A stretch of 15,270 nt of DNA from Terramyces sp. JEL0728 (GCA_027603945.1 JADIIU010000204.1:1-15270); one strand, 5' to 3'. Numbered from the stretch's first letter, positions 7,401-15,270 are shown. Numbers and translations: made by a program. Notes: a model not told the origin generated them from the sequence alone.

Positions 7401-9249
7401 CAAGTTGTTTCCAAGCCCACATACTCCTGGCAACAAGATTGACAAACTGTAGGAGTAAATCAACTGATTCCTTGATTTTATCTTGATTCAGCCAGATTCT
7501 GACTAATTGGCGAACAGCATCTTCATCTTTTGGGTTTGTGGATATAGCTTTACTAAAGCATTTGGCGGCTCTGGAGATATCATTATCCAATTCCAAGTAG
7601 TATTGACCCAACAATGTGAATGGCCCTGAATTTGTGGGGTCTAGCTTAATGGCTTGGATTAAACCAGCGTGTGCATATTGTTTGTCGCTTTGATATTCAT
7701 CTCCCATCTCCCAGTATACTCTTGCCAGTCTAAAGTGTGCAAGGCTTGACTCGCGAACAGAGATCAACTCTTTCAGTATCCCGACTGCTTCCAGACTATT
7801 GCCCAGTAAATATTCAGTCCATCCAATTTCCAAAGTTGCAGATTCATTCGTAGGTTCCAACGCTAGGACTTTTTCAAAACATCTTTTTGCTTCTGGATAT
7901 TTCGCAATAGCAGACAATGCTTTTCCTAAACCGATGAGAGCAGGGATGTTGCTTGGTTCCTGTTGAAGTATGGTTTTAAAAGCTGTTAAAGCCAGAGTTG
8001 AGTATGCCTCTCCTAGCTGTGAATACGAGTTTGCCAATAAAAGCTGGGATTGTAGTAGTATTCTAACATGAATTATAAATTACCTCTTTAGTGATATACC
8101 ATATTTTGTTTCCTTGTCACTGATCAATTTCTGCAGTTTTTCACAGCTGTCAATCGTCAATTGCCACTCTCCTTGAGCAAAATATATTTCCACTAGTATT
8201 TGATAGCCGAAAATACTCTCATCATGCTTTTCTAGCGCTTCAAGAACTTTTTCTGTTCCCTCAATCAAATCGTTTTCGTTAAAACTCGCCAATCCAATGG
8301 TAAAATTATTATACAAGTCATCCTCTGTGAATTTTTCAAGTAAATTTGTATCTCGTTCATCTATGTTAGCTCTCGTCTACCCAGTAGCTGATCTAGATTT
8401 TCTATTACCAGCTGGCATGCAACAGGAGAAAAAGACCGAGATTGACACTCTTGGGCTTTTTCCAATAATCTATTAAACAAACCCGGTTTTTCTACTTCTG
8501 GTACATGTAGCACTTTGCGGGCCATGAATTTCAAGTATTTTGTAGAGTAAGCAGCAAACTGCTCGTCATTTAAATCCAGCTCAAATATACTTTCATAAAT
8601 AGAGTCAAGCTACATTAAGAAAACTTACTGGTGCATCCAAGATGAATTCTTGCTCAACTTTCAATTGAATTATTGGCAATGGATCCGCTCCTAGTCGCAT
8701 TCTTCTTACTTTGACTTCCTTTTCTACGGTTTCATAATATTTCTTTTCGCACAAATCCGCACACTCTGATAATGCAGTATATGGGTTGGGTATATCCAAA
8801 TCTTTGATCAATTCATATGAATCTGACCCAGGCAAGAACTCTTGCAATAATGTCAGTGTTTCGTTGACTAGCTCCAATTCCTTTGCAATCTCTAGCTGTC
8901 TATTTAGGCATTCGAGATACTTTTGTCCTTCCTTTTGATGGAAATAAATCTTGCTCAAGGCTCCTGATACTTGGTAAATCCCTTGCTGCTCCTTTTCCGA
9001 TTCATACAATTTCAGTAATCCTTGATATGCCAATGGTTGCTGCGGAGATATTTTTATTGCAGTCTCGTAAGCTTTGCGAGATTCTCGCACCAGAGATTGC
9101 TCCTTGCACGCCAATCCTAGAAATACAGCTGCATTGTAACTTGAAGGATCATTTTCCAGTATCGTCTCGCATAATCCTTGTGCGTATTCAAAATTCTTTT
9201 GAGATATTGCTTCCCTTGCAATTTTCAACTGTTGCTTGATGAATGACAT
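4484..9249 (-). CDS. SKI3: Ski complex TPR subunit SKI3 (TTC37 family)
   Basis: Seven exons (8629-9249, 8381-8609, 8084-8360, 7387-8062, 6446-7366, 5401-6425, 4484-5381) sum to 4647 nt, 1548 aa, close to human TTC37 and yeast Ski3. Introns: 8610-8628, 8361-8380, 8063-8083, 7367-7386, 6426-6445, 5382-5400 (19, 20, 21, 20, 20, 19 nt; phases 0,1,2,0,0,2). Every junction restores frame and family sequence, for example SLGEAYSCEGKYVAALKALD in exon 5 and LWSNLGYFYYLNGDLELA then SKCQSVDPE after the fifth intron. The protein is TPR repeats almost throughout, with a first repeat near the N-terminus (YAQGLCETILENDP). The family scaffold holds the helicase Ski2 and the WD protein Ski8 and threads mRNA into the cytoplasmic exosome for 3'-5' and no-stop decay. 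It is convergent with RNASEH2C, the two coding ends overlapping. The start ATG (9247-9249) opens a clear TPR N-terminus. Confidence 0.92.
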
Positions 9250-9729
9250 TTAGTTTGAAAATTTAATTTGCAATCTAAGACCATAATGTATTTGGTTTAA
9301 ATGTTTATTGGCATTGCATGAGCAGCGAAGGAGATCCTACAGAGCAATTCAACCCTACCTACCAACTTCAAAAAGGAACCTTTCGAGGTCTCCAATCCCT
9401 TTACTTTACTTTCATTGCCGTGTTTAGTTGCACACTTTAAGATGGATCCTTGGCCAAAAGCCCTATAGCGGAGCCAGACTCGAAAACCGAGAAAAACTAA
9501 ACTTCAAATGCATTTTGCTTTAAAGGCATACTTGCGACGAGTCGAGAGCGTGGTTCATCCCCAACTCCATTGCCCTGCTTGCCAATTATTTCTCCACTGT
9601 GGGTTGTGAATTTGTTTGACGTGCTAAAACTTTGCAAAACGACAGGGGTGATGTTTCACACAAATGAAACCTATGAAATCATAGGCCACACGGAATATAA
9701 ATAGGCAGCGGTTCCTGTCAACCCAAATC
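9250..9729 (+). promoter_or_regulatory. Divergent intergenic region between SKI3 and the 96-aa gene
   Basis: 480 bp. The right end is organised. TGTTTCA at 9652-9658 faces TGAAAC at 9665-9670 (an inverted pair with a 6-nt spacer). It runs directly into a perfect palindrome CCTATGA-AA-TCATAGG (9670-9685). Next comes TATAAATAG (9696-9704), 34 nt before the ATG at 9730. A 40-codon ATG frame (9318-9440, MSSEGDPTEQ..., hydrophobic end LYFTFIAVFSCTL) lies in the left part. I have no evidence that it is expressed. No tRNA-like cloverleaf was found. Confidence 0.5.
9696..9704 (+). promoter_or_regulatory. TATA box of the 96-aa orphan gene
   Basis: TATAAATAG, the best TATA match in the window, 34 nt upstream of the ATG. 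The leader would be only a few nucleotides if transcription starts about 30 nt downstream of the box. Confidence 0.6.
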
Positions 9730-10020
9730 ATGCAAAAGACTCAAGCAAGCAGACCAGTCGCACTTGAAAATCTAGTTACCCAACTCAGCCTCAACTACAA
9801 TGATGCACCAGCGACTTCATTCTGCTCGCCAATCACTCCGCAATCAAAGAACAGCGCAATGATGGAGCTATCAGAGATATTCAACTACAACAGCCAAATA
9901 AAGACCTTTGCGTCGCCGGTTGAACGACACCAATCCACACGCAGACACTCTTTGCTGTACAGCCAAATTGATATGAGTGTTTTCAGTGCTCAATTACCAT
10001 CTATTGAGGAGCACCATTAA
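9730..10020 (+). CDS. Small orphan protein with strong promoter
   Basis: 96 aa, single exon, not recognised. The protein is polar and probably largely disordered, rich in Ser, Gln, Asn and Pro, with no signal peptide or membrane segment. A short helix-like stretch is ENLVTQLSLN (13-22). Two basic/Ser sites stand out, VERHQSTRRHSLLYSQID (68-85), where RRHS fits a PKA-type basophilic kinase site, and the end is SAQLPSIEEHH. Support for a real gene comes from the TATA box 34 nt upstream, the inverted elements before it and AATAAA at 10033-10038 after the stop, not from homology. It could be a short regulated protein; function unknown. Confidence 0.6.
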   Translation: MQKTQASRPVALENLVTQLSLNYNDAPATSFCSPITPQSKNSAMMELSEIFNYNSQIKTFASPVERHQSTRRHSLLYSQIDMSVFSAQLPSIEEHH

Positions 10021-10032
10021 TTTATAACTGTT

Positions 10033-10038
10033 AATAAA
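10033..10038 (+). terminator. Polyadenylation signal of the 96-aa gene
   Basis: AATAAA 12 nt after the stop codon. Confidence 0.45.
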
Positions 10039-10198
10039 GTATATCTAATCACATTCCTATTTCCATGTGCGCTATCTCTGATTGGCTGCATAACACCTTT
10101 GCTTTAGTTTCCAGGCAGCATCAACACAGTAAGTGGGTTTTTACCGTAATTTATTACCGACAAAGCTATTCCAACTCCGCGAAATTAACCTTGCAAAA

Positions 10199-11615
10199 AT
10201 GCAACTCACACTACTTGCAGCAGTATCAGCCCTGGTTATCCAACAGCCGTTTCTCACCAATAAGCGAGATGCATACAAGGTTGGACAGCTTCCCATCGAT
10301 GGCCCAGTCCCACCTTCTTACTCTGGATTGATACCAATAAAGTAACTGTTACTAATATTAGCACCGCAAACGTAAACAAATCAATCTTTTTCTGGTACTT
10401 TGAAGCTCAAGAACCCCTAGAAGAAAATCCACCATTGGTTATCTGGTTGCAAGGAGGACCAGGATCAAGTTCAATGATTGGATTATTTTATGAAATGGGA
10501 CCATACTTTATTCAAGATAAACTCACCATGAATCCTAATACCTGGAATAAGCACGCTGGGATGCTGTTTATCGATAACCCTGTAGGCACTGGATTTAGTT
10601 TTGTTGAAGACAACCCAAAATTAGCACGAGAATTTGATTTCATACCAGAAACGGATTTACTTGACTCTAGAGAAGTTTTCAAAGACAAAAAGTGCAAACC
10701 ATACAAACGCAACGATAAAGCAGTGTACAAAGATGGATACCCAGCAAACCAAGCGGCGGTCGCAAAGGACCTGATTTACTTTTTAGATGAATTCTATGGT
10801 ATATTTCCAGACCAGTTGAAATCAAAGCTGTACATTACTGGCGAAAGCTACGCAGGCAAATACGTACCAGCACTTGCCTATCATATCCATAAAGCAAACG
10901 AAAAAAGATCTGCGCAAATTCCTTTAGCCGGAGTAGGAATTGGAAATGGATTGACCGATCCTATTACCCAGATAAAGTATCATGCACCTTTGGCCTTGGC
11001 TTTAGGACTAGTCTCTCATAAAGGAGCGGATGAAATCAGCAAGCTAGCCGAATTATCAGTTCATTATATTTGCCATCATGATTGGGAAACGCATTGAGAG
11101 CACGTCAAACGTTATTTGATGTGTTCCAGAAAGAATCTGGTGGGGTAAACTGGTATGATGTCCGCAAAAGTTCTGCTCAATACGATCGAGGTCCAATGAA
11201 TACTTTGCTTGAATCTGCAGATACAAGACTTGCGCTTAATGTTGGCAATCGCAGATACGGAGAGGATCCAAATGTCGATGCTCATTTGCGAGAGGATATC
11301 ATGCAATCCGCAGCGTCATACTTTCCTGAAATACTAGACAATGGATACCAAGTGCTATTATATCAAGGGCAGTTTGATTACCGCGATGGCGTTTGGTCAA
11401 ATACAGAGTGGATTGAAAATATTGACTGGAAACATCGAAAAAAGTTTCTTGAACAGGAAAGGCAAGTGTGGAAACCAATGCAAGTTGCTGGGTACTTTAC
11501 AAAATACGAAAATTTGGTGCGGTTTGAATTATTGAATGCAGGACATTTGGCACCAGGCGATCAAGGAAAATCCACTTTGAGTATGATTGAGCAGTACCTA
11601 CTGCTGATGAATTAA
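10199..11615 (+). CDS. Serine carboxypeptidase (S10 family), apparent single-base frameshift
   Basis: Exon 1 is 10199-10341 and the intron is 10342-10361 (20 nt, GTAACT...ATTAG, phase 2). Exon 2 runs on to 11615, but with a break. The frame coming from exon 1 is intact through TGG at 11083-11085, then hits TGA at 11095-11097. The family sequence continues one frame back from GGA at 11085. Read across the break it gives about 465 aa, normal for S10. The N-terminus [14 protein letters not shown] is a short signal peptide. Motifs: [10 protein letters not shown] near residue 76, nucleophile GESYAGKY (S210), [10 protein letters not shown] (catalytic Asp, about 387) and [10 protein letters not shown] (catalytic His, about 443). 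The enzyme would trim C-terminal residues in the vacuole or outside the cell. The alignment around the break loses no residue, so a missing G in a run of three (11084-11086) explains it. It may be an assembly error or a recent null allele. It is convergent with the gene ending at 11641. Confidence 0.85.
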
Positions 11616-11640
11616 ATATATAACTGGTTAGGTCCGTTTA

Positions 11641-12222
11641 TTACAGTTTAACTCTTTTTTCACACCGACCTTCATCCATAGTTCGTTTTCGCACGATTGC
11701 AGTTTCAAAATGATAACCATACTCATAAACCCAGCACTGAGAATCAAGGTCAACATGATCATAAAATTTTGGCAGTGGTCTTGTTACGCTTTCCCCAAAC
11801 ATTGTCGATCCAGCGTTCGCCAATTTCTGTTTCTTCATCAAATGTAACTGATGCAAAGAGGGTATCATATGTTCTGCAATCCTGCATCTCCAGAATCTGA
11901 CAATTATACTTCCTGGTATAAGGGTATTATTGAATGTAAACGAAAGTACTTTTGTGCATTGTCCAACCCCGTCAATAAAGTGGTTTCTGGATTTTATAAA
12001 GATTCCTTTGCGGACTTGCTGCTGATTGATTTCTATTTCGTAGCGGAATGTGCATTCGTTGGATATTGCAATATCAGGATCTAGAGAAATGTAAATACCG
12101 TACTGCTTGCCCGGTTGACCGATTATTACCGCTCGCTTCCATGCATCGGTATTATCAAGTTGATTTTCTGGTATTGGCTGCTTGTCAATGATGATGTTCA
12201 CTTGAAACAATTTGCCAAGCAT
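11641..12222 (-). CDS. Uncharacterised protein, possibly DUF7918-like
   Basis: 193 aa from the ATG at 12222. The frame also has an ATG at 12258 (205 aa), which would directly abut the Derlin stop. I prefer 12222 because the beta-strand-like sequence begins there (MLGKLFQVNIIIDKQPIPEN). The protein reads as alternating strands with YGIYISLDPDIAISNE, a central KGIFIKSRNHFIDGVGQ and a strand-rich SIIVRFWRCRIAE, followed by a charged C-terminus ending RKRTMDEGRCEKRVKL. The order (a short 'vdG' strand pair, a cyi/yg...f-type strand, 'xxhfiDGv', a strand, then WR.R) recalls fungal DUF7918 proteins. That recognition is from memory and tentative. The C-terminal basic stretch could be a nuclear signal. 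The 25-bp gap to the carboxypeptidase stop and near-zero gap to Derlin leave little room for its own promoter or terminator. Confidence 0.6.
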   Translation of the reverse strand: MLGKLFQVNIIIDKQPIPENQLDNTDAWKRAVIIGQPGKQYGIYISLDPDIAISNECTFRYEIEINQQQVRKGIFIKSRNHFIDGVGQCTKVLSFTFNNTLIPGSIIVRFWRCRIAEHMIPSLHQLHLMKKQKLANAGSTMFGESVTRPLPKFYDHVDLDSQCWVYEYGYHFETAIVRKRTMDEGRCEKRVKL

Positions 12223-12258
12223 CAAAAATTTGAAACTTTTAATACGTATTTTACACAT

Positions 12259-13053
12259 TTATTGAGCCAATGGAACAGGGTCTACATCTTCCATCCTCAA
12301 GTCTGGTATTCTTTCAATCGCCACCTGTCGTTCAAATAATCGCTTGAACCATCCAGGAGTGCCAAGAATCCTCGCTCCATTTGATGCAGGCATATTGGGA
12401 AACACATCTTCAAAGAAATAATAGAAATGCCCAACTACTAGTCCCAAACAATCAGCCCACGGAATACTAGAATGCAATAGCAGAGTGAATCCAATTAGCG
12501 TAAACGGGAGATAAGGTGCATTGAACGTGAAAACACCAAGGAACGAAATCCTTAGCGCTGGATTCCTTCTCGACCACAAATATGTCAAAGTAAACGTGAG
12601 CGATGAAGACAAGAATGGAATAAACTGATTCAAATTGAAAGCCACGGATAATGTCTGAGTGAATCAATAGTTACCGTAATACTGACCATTGAAAACAAGA
12701 TAAAATACAAAAACTCTGGTTTCTTTCCTCTATAGAAATCATCCTCTAAATTCTGACAATATTGAAGTCTAGATTAAATCCGAGTTACAAGAAATACAAA
12801 TGAAATAACGTGTCGATTGAAATCGAGCCGAAATACAGGTATGTGGTTAATAATCGCCAGTACTGGGTCAATACGATCGTACCTGTCCTTCCTGCCAGAA
12901 TAACGGCCAAGTAAAGAATAGCTGGTATTTATTGAATAGTTTGAGTTGCTAGGTTAAATCTATATCTACGCATCCGAGTGATGTAAGTGCGACTAGTGTT
13001 ATGTAGATTCTAGTGACTGCTGGGATTCGGTTATACCAATTTTCAAAATCCAT
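12259..13053 (-). CDS. Derlin (Der1-like ERAD rhomboid pseudoprotease)
   Basis: Five exons (12970-13053, 12883-12948, 12789-12862, 12675-12768, 12259-12654) join to 714 nt, 237 aa. Introns are 12949-12969, 12863-12882, 12769-12788 and 12655-12674 (21, 20, 20, 20 nt; phases 0,0,2,0). The spliced product has the Derlin landmarks in order: WYNRIPAVTRIYITLVALT at the N-terminus, the L1 WR motif (W52-R53 in QYWRLLTTYLYFG), LEDDFYRGKKPEFLYFILF (82-100), YLWSRRNP (131-138), FTFNAPYLPF (148-157) and the GxxxG of the last membrane helix (G177 and G181 in GLVVGHFYYFFEDVFP). The active-site Ser and His of true rhomboids are absent. Family role: multi-spanning ER membrane protein that thins the membrane and helps retrotranslocate misfolded proteins. 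No SHP box is seen at the short C-terminus, so it is closer to Der1 than to Dfm1. Minus-strand CCAACCAATC lies about 30 bp upstream of the ATG. Confidence 0.9.
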
Positions 13054-13462
13054 TAAAAGTTGAATTGTTGTTGTGGTATTTTGATTGGTTGGCTCGGCTG
13101 AGCAGGCTGTTTATTGAGTGAGCTGGTGTTGAGGAACCAAGTAGATGCAATTACCTACTGGCATTCTCAAAACAAGTCCCTAATAAGCTGTACCACTAGT
13201 TACGGATGGAAATGGGTTATTTTCTCTGCTTTTTAGCATTTCTGGCTTGAACAACGGCTGGAAGATGGGAAAGAGCAACGATTCAGCTTGCATAATCGAT
13301 ACCATTATATTAAAAAAGTATCCTGCGCTGGGGGTGTTAAAGTTCAGCAAATCACTACAAATCAATGACGCTTAAAAATCCCCAGTCAAAAATCCTTGGC
13401 TCAGTGGTTGAGCCTCGAGGCACTCTATTAAAACATTATCAAACGAAATTTCTTTCTATTCA
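13054..13462 (+). other. Divergent intergenic region between Derlin and the secreted-protein gene
   Basis: 409 bp. It contains a CCAAT-type element near 13083-13089 (minus strand CCAACCAATC) on the Derlin side and TATTAAAA (13426-13433) 37 nt before the ATG at 13463. A minus-strand 41-codon ATG frame (13180-13305, MVSIMQAESLLFPIF...) is present but has no recognisable family or promoter. I do not call it a gene. Confidence 0.4.
13426..13433 (+). promoter_or_regulatory. TATA-like box of the secreted-protein gene
   Basis: TATTAAAA, 37 nt upstream of the ATG at 13463, in line with the spacing at other genes of the window. Confidence 0.4.
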
Positions 13463-15270
13463 ATGTTACCACTGGCCTGTTTTTTACTGGCATTGCAGGT
13501 ACAACCAATTCTAGCTGGAGATGCTAATTCAAAAAGTGTACAAAATGGACAGCCAAACCCACAACCACCTGTAACCAACACAAACCAAAACCATAATGGA
13601 TCTAATCCTCCAAAGAATGATGGGAATTCCAATACCCCATTATCTGACAAAGTCGCTGCTACAAAGAATACCTCTCAAAATGATGCAAAAACCAAAGCTG
13701 TCAAAAACCAAAATGACAATTCTCAAGATGATTCAAATAATCAACAGCAAAAAGTCGATCCGCAACAGAACAAGCCAGATAACCAATCATCCCAACAAAA
13801 TCCAAAGAAGGACTCTGAAAAGACTGTTGGTGATAAACCAAACAAATCCAGTGATCAACAAAAACCAACAGGCAATAATCAGTCTAAAACAGTCAACCCA
13901 GTCCCAAAAGATTCCAATCCACCAGACAGTCAAGAACAAGCCAAAGGCGTTCAACAATCAAAAGACGACCAAAAGCCTGATAGTCAACCAAATAACCAGC
14001 AAAAACAAAAGAAATCCCCCAAAGATGGCTCTACAGCCAACGCTCAAACTGGAAATCAATCCGCTGACTCTGGTAAACAAAAACAGCCTGTTAATGCAAA
14101 TAGCCAAGGTGATAAGCAAAGTGATCCTGGAAATGCATCTCAACCAAAGATTAATCCACAATCAAGTGATCAGCCACAAAATCAACCAAGGGTCGAAGCT
14201 CCTAAGCAAGATTCCAACATTGAGCAGAACAGTCACGAAGGAAAGGGTTCAAACGATACCGCTGGAGCTGGTAATACTCAGAAATCAGATTCTGGCCAAA
14301 ATGCTAAAAACAACATTCAAACTGTAAATAATGTAAATGCCTCCGAAAGTGAGCCAACTCCTACTGCGTCATCTCCTGATATCCAGAACAATGCCAACAG
14401 TCAAGCCAAATCTGATAATTCACCAAAATCGTCAGGTAATATTAAATGTAATGTAGATTCAACCACACTACAGATTACAAACACTCCGAAAGTTCAACAG
14501 TCAAATCCTGATGATTCAGCCAGTGTTAAAAATGGAAACGTAAACAACCAGTCCAGTGAATCACCTACTGCACAGCAGAGTGATGACAAACCGGCCGCTG
14601 TTCCTACTGTAACTAATACTCCCCAATTGACTGATTCCACTTCAGAACAGCCTTTACCACTCAAAACCGTCGCATCAAAAACCCAACCTCTTGAAACTTC
14701 AACTGCTGGACAGGCTGCTAGTGAACCAACCAAAGACACAACTTCAAGCAGCGGAGATAACAGCCAAAATCAGCCAATCAAGTCTGATAAAGGAGATGTT
14801 AACAGTGCTGTAGCATCTGCAACCTCTACTTCCAGTGGAAAAAGCAACCAACAAAACTCTGATCAAAATACTACAACTAGTGCCTCCGACACTGCTAATA
14901 ATGCCAATTCTGGCAGCGATGGAAATCAAAAAACCACCACTAATCCTTTCATCACAAATTCCAAAGATTCAACTGCTATTAATCAACCACAAACAACCCA
15001 GCAATTAATCGCATCCCCAACCCCAAGCTCTAATCAAAAAGGCAACAACAATGGTTCAAATGATAAGAATCAGGGAAATAATAATGGGCAGAATGGCAAT
15101 GGATCAAAGGGAAACAGCCAGGCAGCCACCACTCGGAGTCAAGATGGTAGTGCTCAATCCACAACTACCCAGCAAAGTGCTGCCCAAACTACCACTTCTA
15201 ATCAAAATGGTCAAGGCAACAACGGCTCAAATAATAACCAAGGGTCGAATGGTAACTCGGATAACCAAGG
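13463..15270 (+). CDS. Secreted Asn/Gln/Ser-rich low-complexity protein, N-terminal part
   Basis: The frame is open from the ATG at 13463 to the window end (602 codons, no stop). Residues 1-18 (MLPLACFLLALQVQPILA) form a clear signal peptide with probable cleavage before GDANS. Everything after is low complexity: Gln, Asn, Ser, Lys, Asp and Pro in the first half, more Thr/Ser/Ala in the middle, and Asn/Gly/Gln blocks (GNNNG, QNGNG, NNQGSNG) near the end. There is almost no aromatic residue, and apart from the signal peptide I found a single cysteine, in GNIKCNVDSTTLQI about 54% of the way through, the only strand-like stretch. Codons for each residue vary (CAA/CAG, AAT/AAC), so this is not a fresh microsatellite. 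Likely a wall, capsule or extracellular stalk protein whose functional domain or anchor lies beyond the window. Many N-x-S/T sites and Ser/Thr suggest glycosylation. Confidence 0.75.
   Translation, partial: MLPLACFLLALQVQPILAGDANSKSVQNGQPNPQPPVTNTNQNHNGSNPPKNDGNSNTPLSDKVAATKNTSQNDAKTKAVKNQNDNSQDDSNNQQQKVDPQQNKPDNQSSQQNPKKDSEKTVGDKPNKSSDQQKPTGNNQSKTVNPVPKDSNPPDSQEQAKGVQQSKDDQKPDSQPNNQQKQKKSPKDGSTANAQTGNQSADSGKQKQPVNANSQGDKQSDPGNASQPKINPQSSDQPQNQPRVEAPKQDSNIEQNSHEGKGSNDTAGAGNTQKSDSGQNAKNNIQTVNNVNASESEPTPTASSPDIQNNANSQAKSDNSPKSSGNIKCNVDSTTLQITNTPKVQQSNPDDSASVKNGNVNNQSSESPTAQQSDDKPAAVPTVTNTPQLTDSTSEQPLPLKTVASKTQPLETSTAGQAASEPTKDTTSSSGDNSQNQPIKSDKGDVNSAVASATSTSSGKSNQQNSDQNTTTSASDTANNANSGSDGNQKTTTNPFITNSKDSTAINQPQTTQQLIASPTPSSNQKGNNNGSNDKNQGNNNGQNGNGSKGNSQAATTRSQDGSAQSTTTQQSAAQTTTSNQNGQGNNGSNNNQGSNGNSDNQ

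Noticed and set aside
9552..9562. GGTTCATCCCC resembling a tRNA B box
   Set aside because: The flanking bases do not form a T-arm stem, and no matching A box or acceptor stem is nearby.
11084..11090. GGGAAAC, a canonical -1 frameshifting heptamer, exactly at the carboxypeptidase frame break
   Set aside because: It is in the wrong register: the incoming frame reads TGG GAA ACG, whereas slippage needs the zero frame to read GGA AAC. It does not explain the shift.
11059..11098. GT...AG segment of 40 nt that could be an intron removing the carboxypeptidase break
   Set aside because: Its length (40) gives the wrong phase, it lacks a GTA donor and a YAG acceptor, and removing it would delete well-aligned residues.
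13499..13514. 16-nt GT...TAG segment within the start of the secreted-protein gene
   Set aside because: Removing it shifts frame into a stop within about 20 codons and destroys the 600-codon open frame.
13596..14327. 243-codon plus-strand frame inside the low-complexity gene
   Set aside because: A shadow frame: Ile/Lys/Thr-rich read-through of the Asn/Gln codons, without a signal peptide or promoter, while the +0 frame stays open for 602 codons.

Overview
This window is eukaryotic and most likely from a fungus with a very compact genome. The gene content is fungal-like: a NoxR-type NADPH oxidase regulator (TPR, activation domain, PB1, no SH3), SKI3, a Derlin, RNase H2 subunit C, an S10 serine carboxypeptidase, a homeodomain protein and a secreted Asn/Gln/Ser-rich protein. 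Intergenic gaps are small (0 to about 480 bp), AATAAA motifs follow several stops, and TATA-like boxes sit a near-constant 34-37 nt before several start codons. I cannot assign a species or phylum.

Layout, left to right. (1) 1-477, minus: the 5' part of a multi-pass membrane protein, divergent from (2) 675-2024, plus: noxR. (3) 2181-2606 and (4) 3048-3377, plus: two small proteins that are each little more than a PB1 domain resembling the PB1 domain of NoxR, so the three genes form a tandem PB1 cluster. (5) 3459-4103, plus: a protein with an atypical homeodomain, followed after 24 bp by (6) 4128-4492, plus: RNASEH2C. Its end runs into (7) 4484-9249, minus: SKI3, seven exons, 1548 aa. (8) 9730-10020, plus: a 96-aa orphan with a strong TATA box. 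(9) 10199-11615, plus: an S10 carboxypeptidase with one intron and one apparent single-base frameshift. (10) 11641-12222, minus: a possible DUF7918-like protein directly downstream of (11) 12259-13053, minus: a five-exon Derlin. (12) 13463 to the window end, plus: the N-terminal 602 codons of a secreted low-complexity protein.

Two observations stand out. First, the twelve introns I infer are all 19-21 nt long, with GTA donors and a branch-like T-N-A-Y element whose A lies only 5-6 nt before the intron end. Eleven of them restore well-conserved protein families. Second, the NoxR gene is followed by two free-standing PB1 genes. One shares NoxR's C-terminal VLDFY tail and has both PB1 faces. The other keeps the basic face but has lost the acidic one. 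These could form a local set of PB1 adaptors or competitors for polarity and oxidase signalling. The homology is seen in the sequence; the regulatory role is inference.

Functionally, SKI3 and RNASEH2C belong to nucleic-acid surveillance, Derlin to ER-associated degradation, and the carboxypeptidase and the last gene to the secretory or vacuolar pathway. Their proximity looks like dense packing rather than a pathway cluster, apart from the PB1 group.
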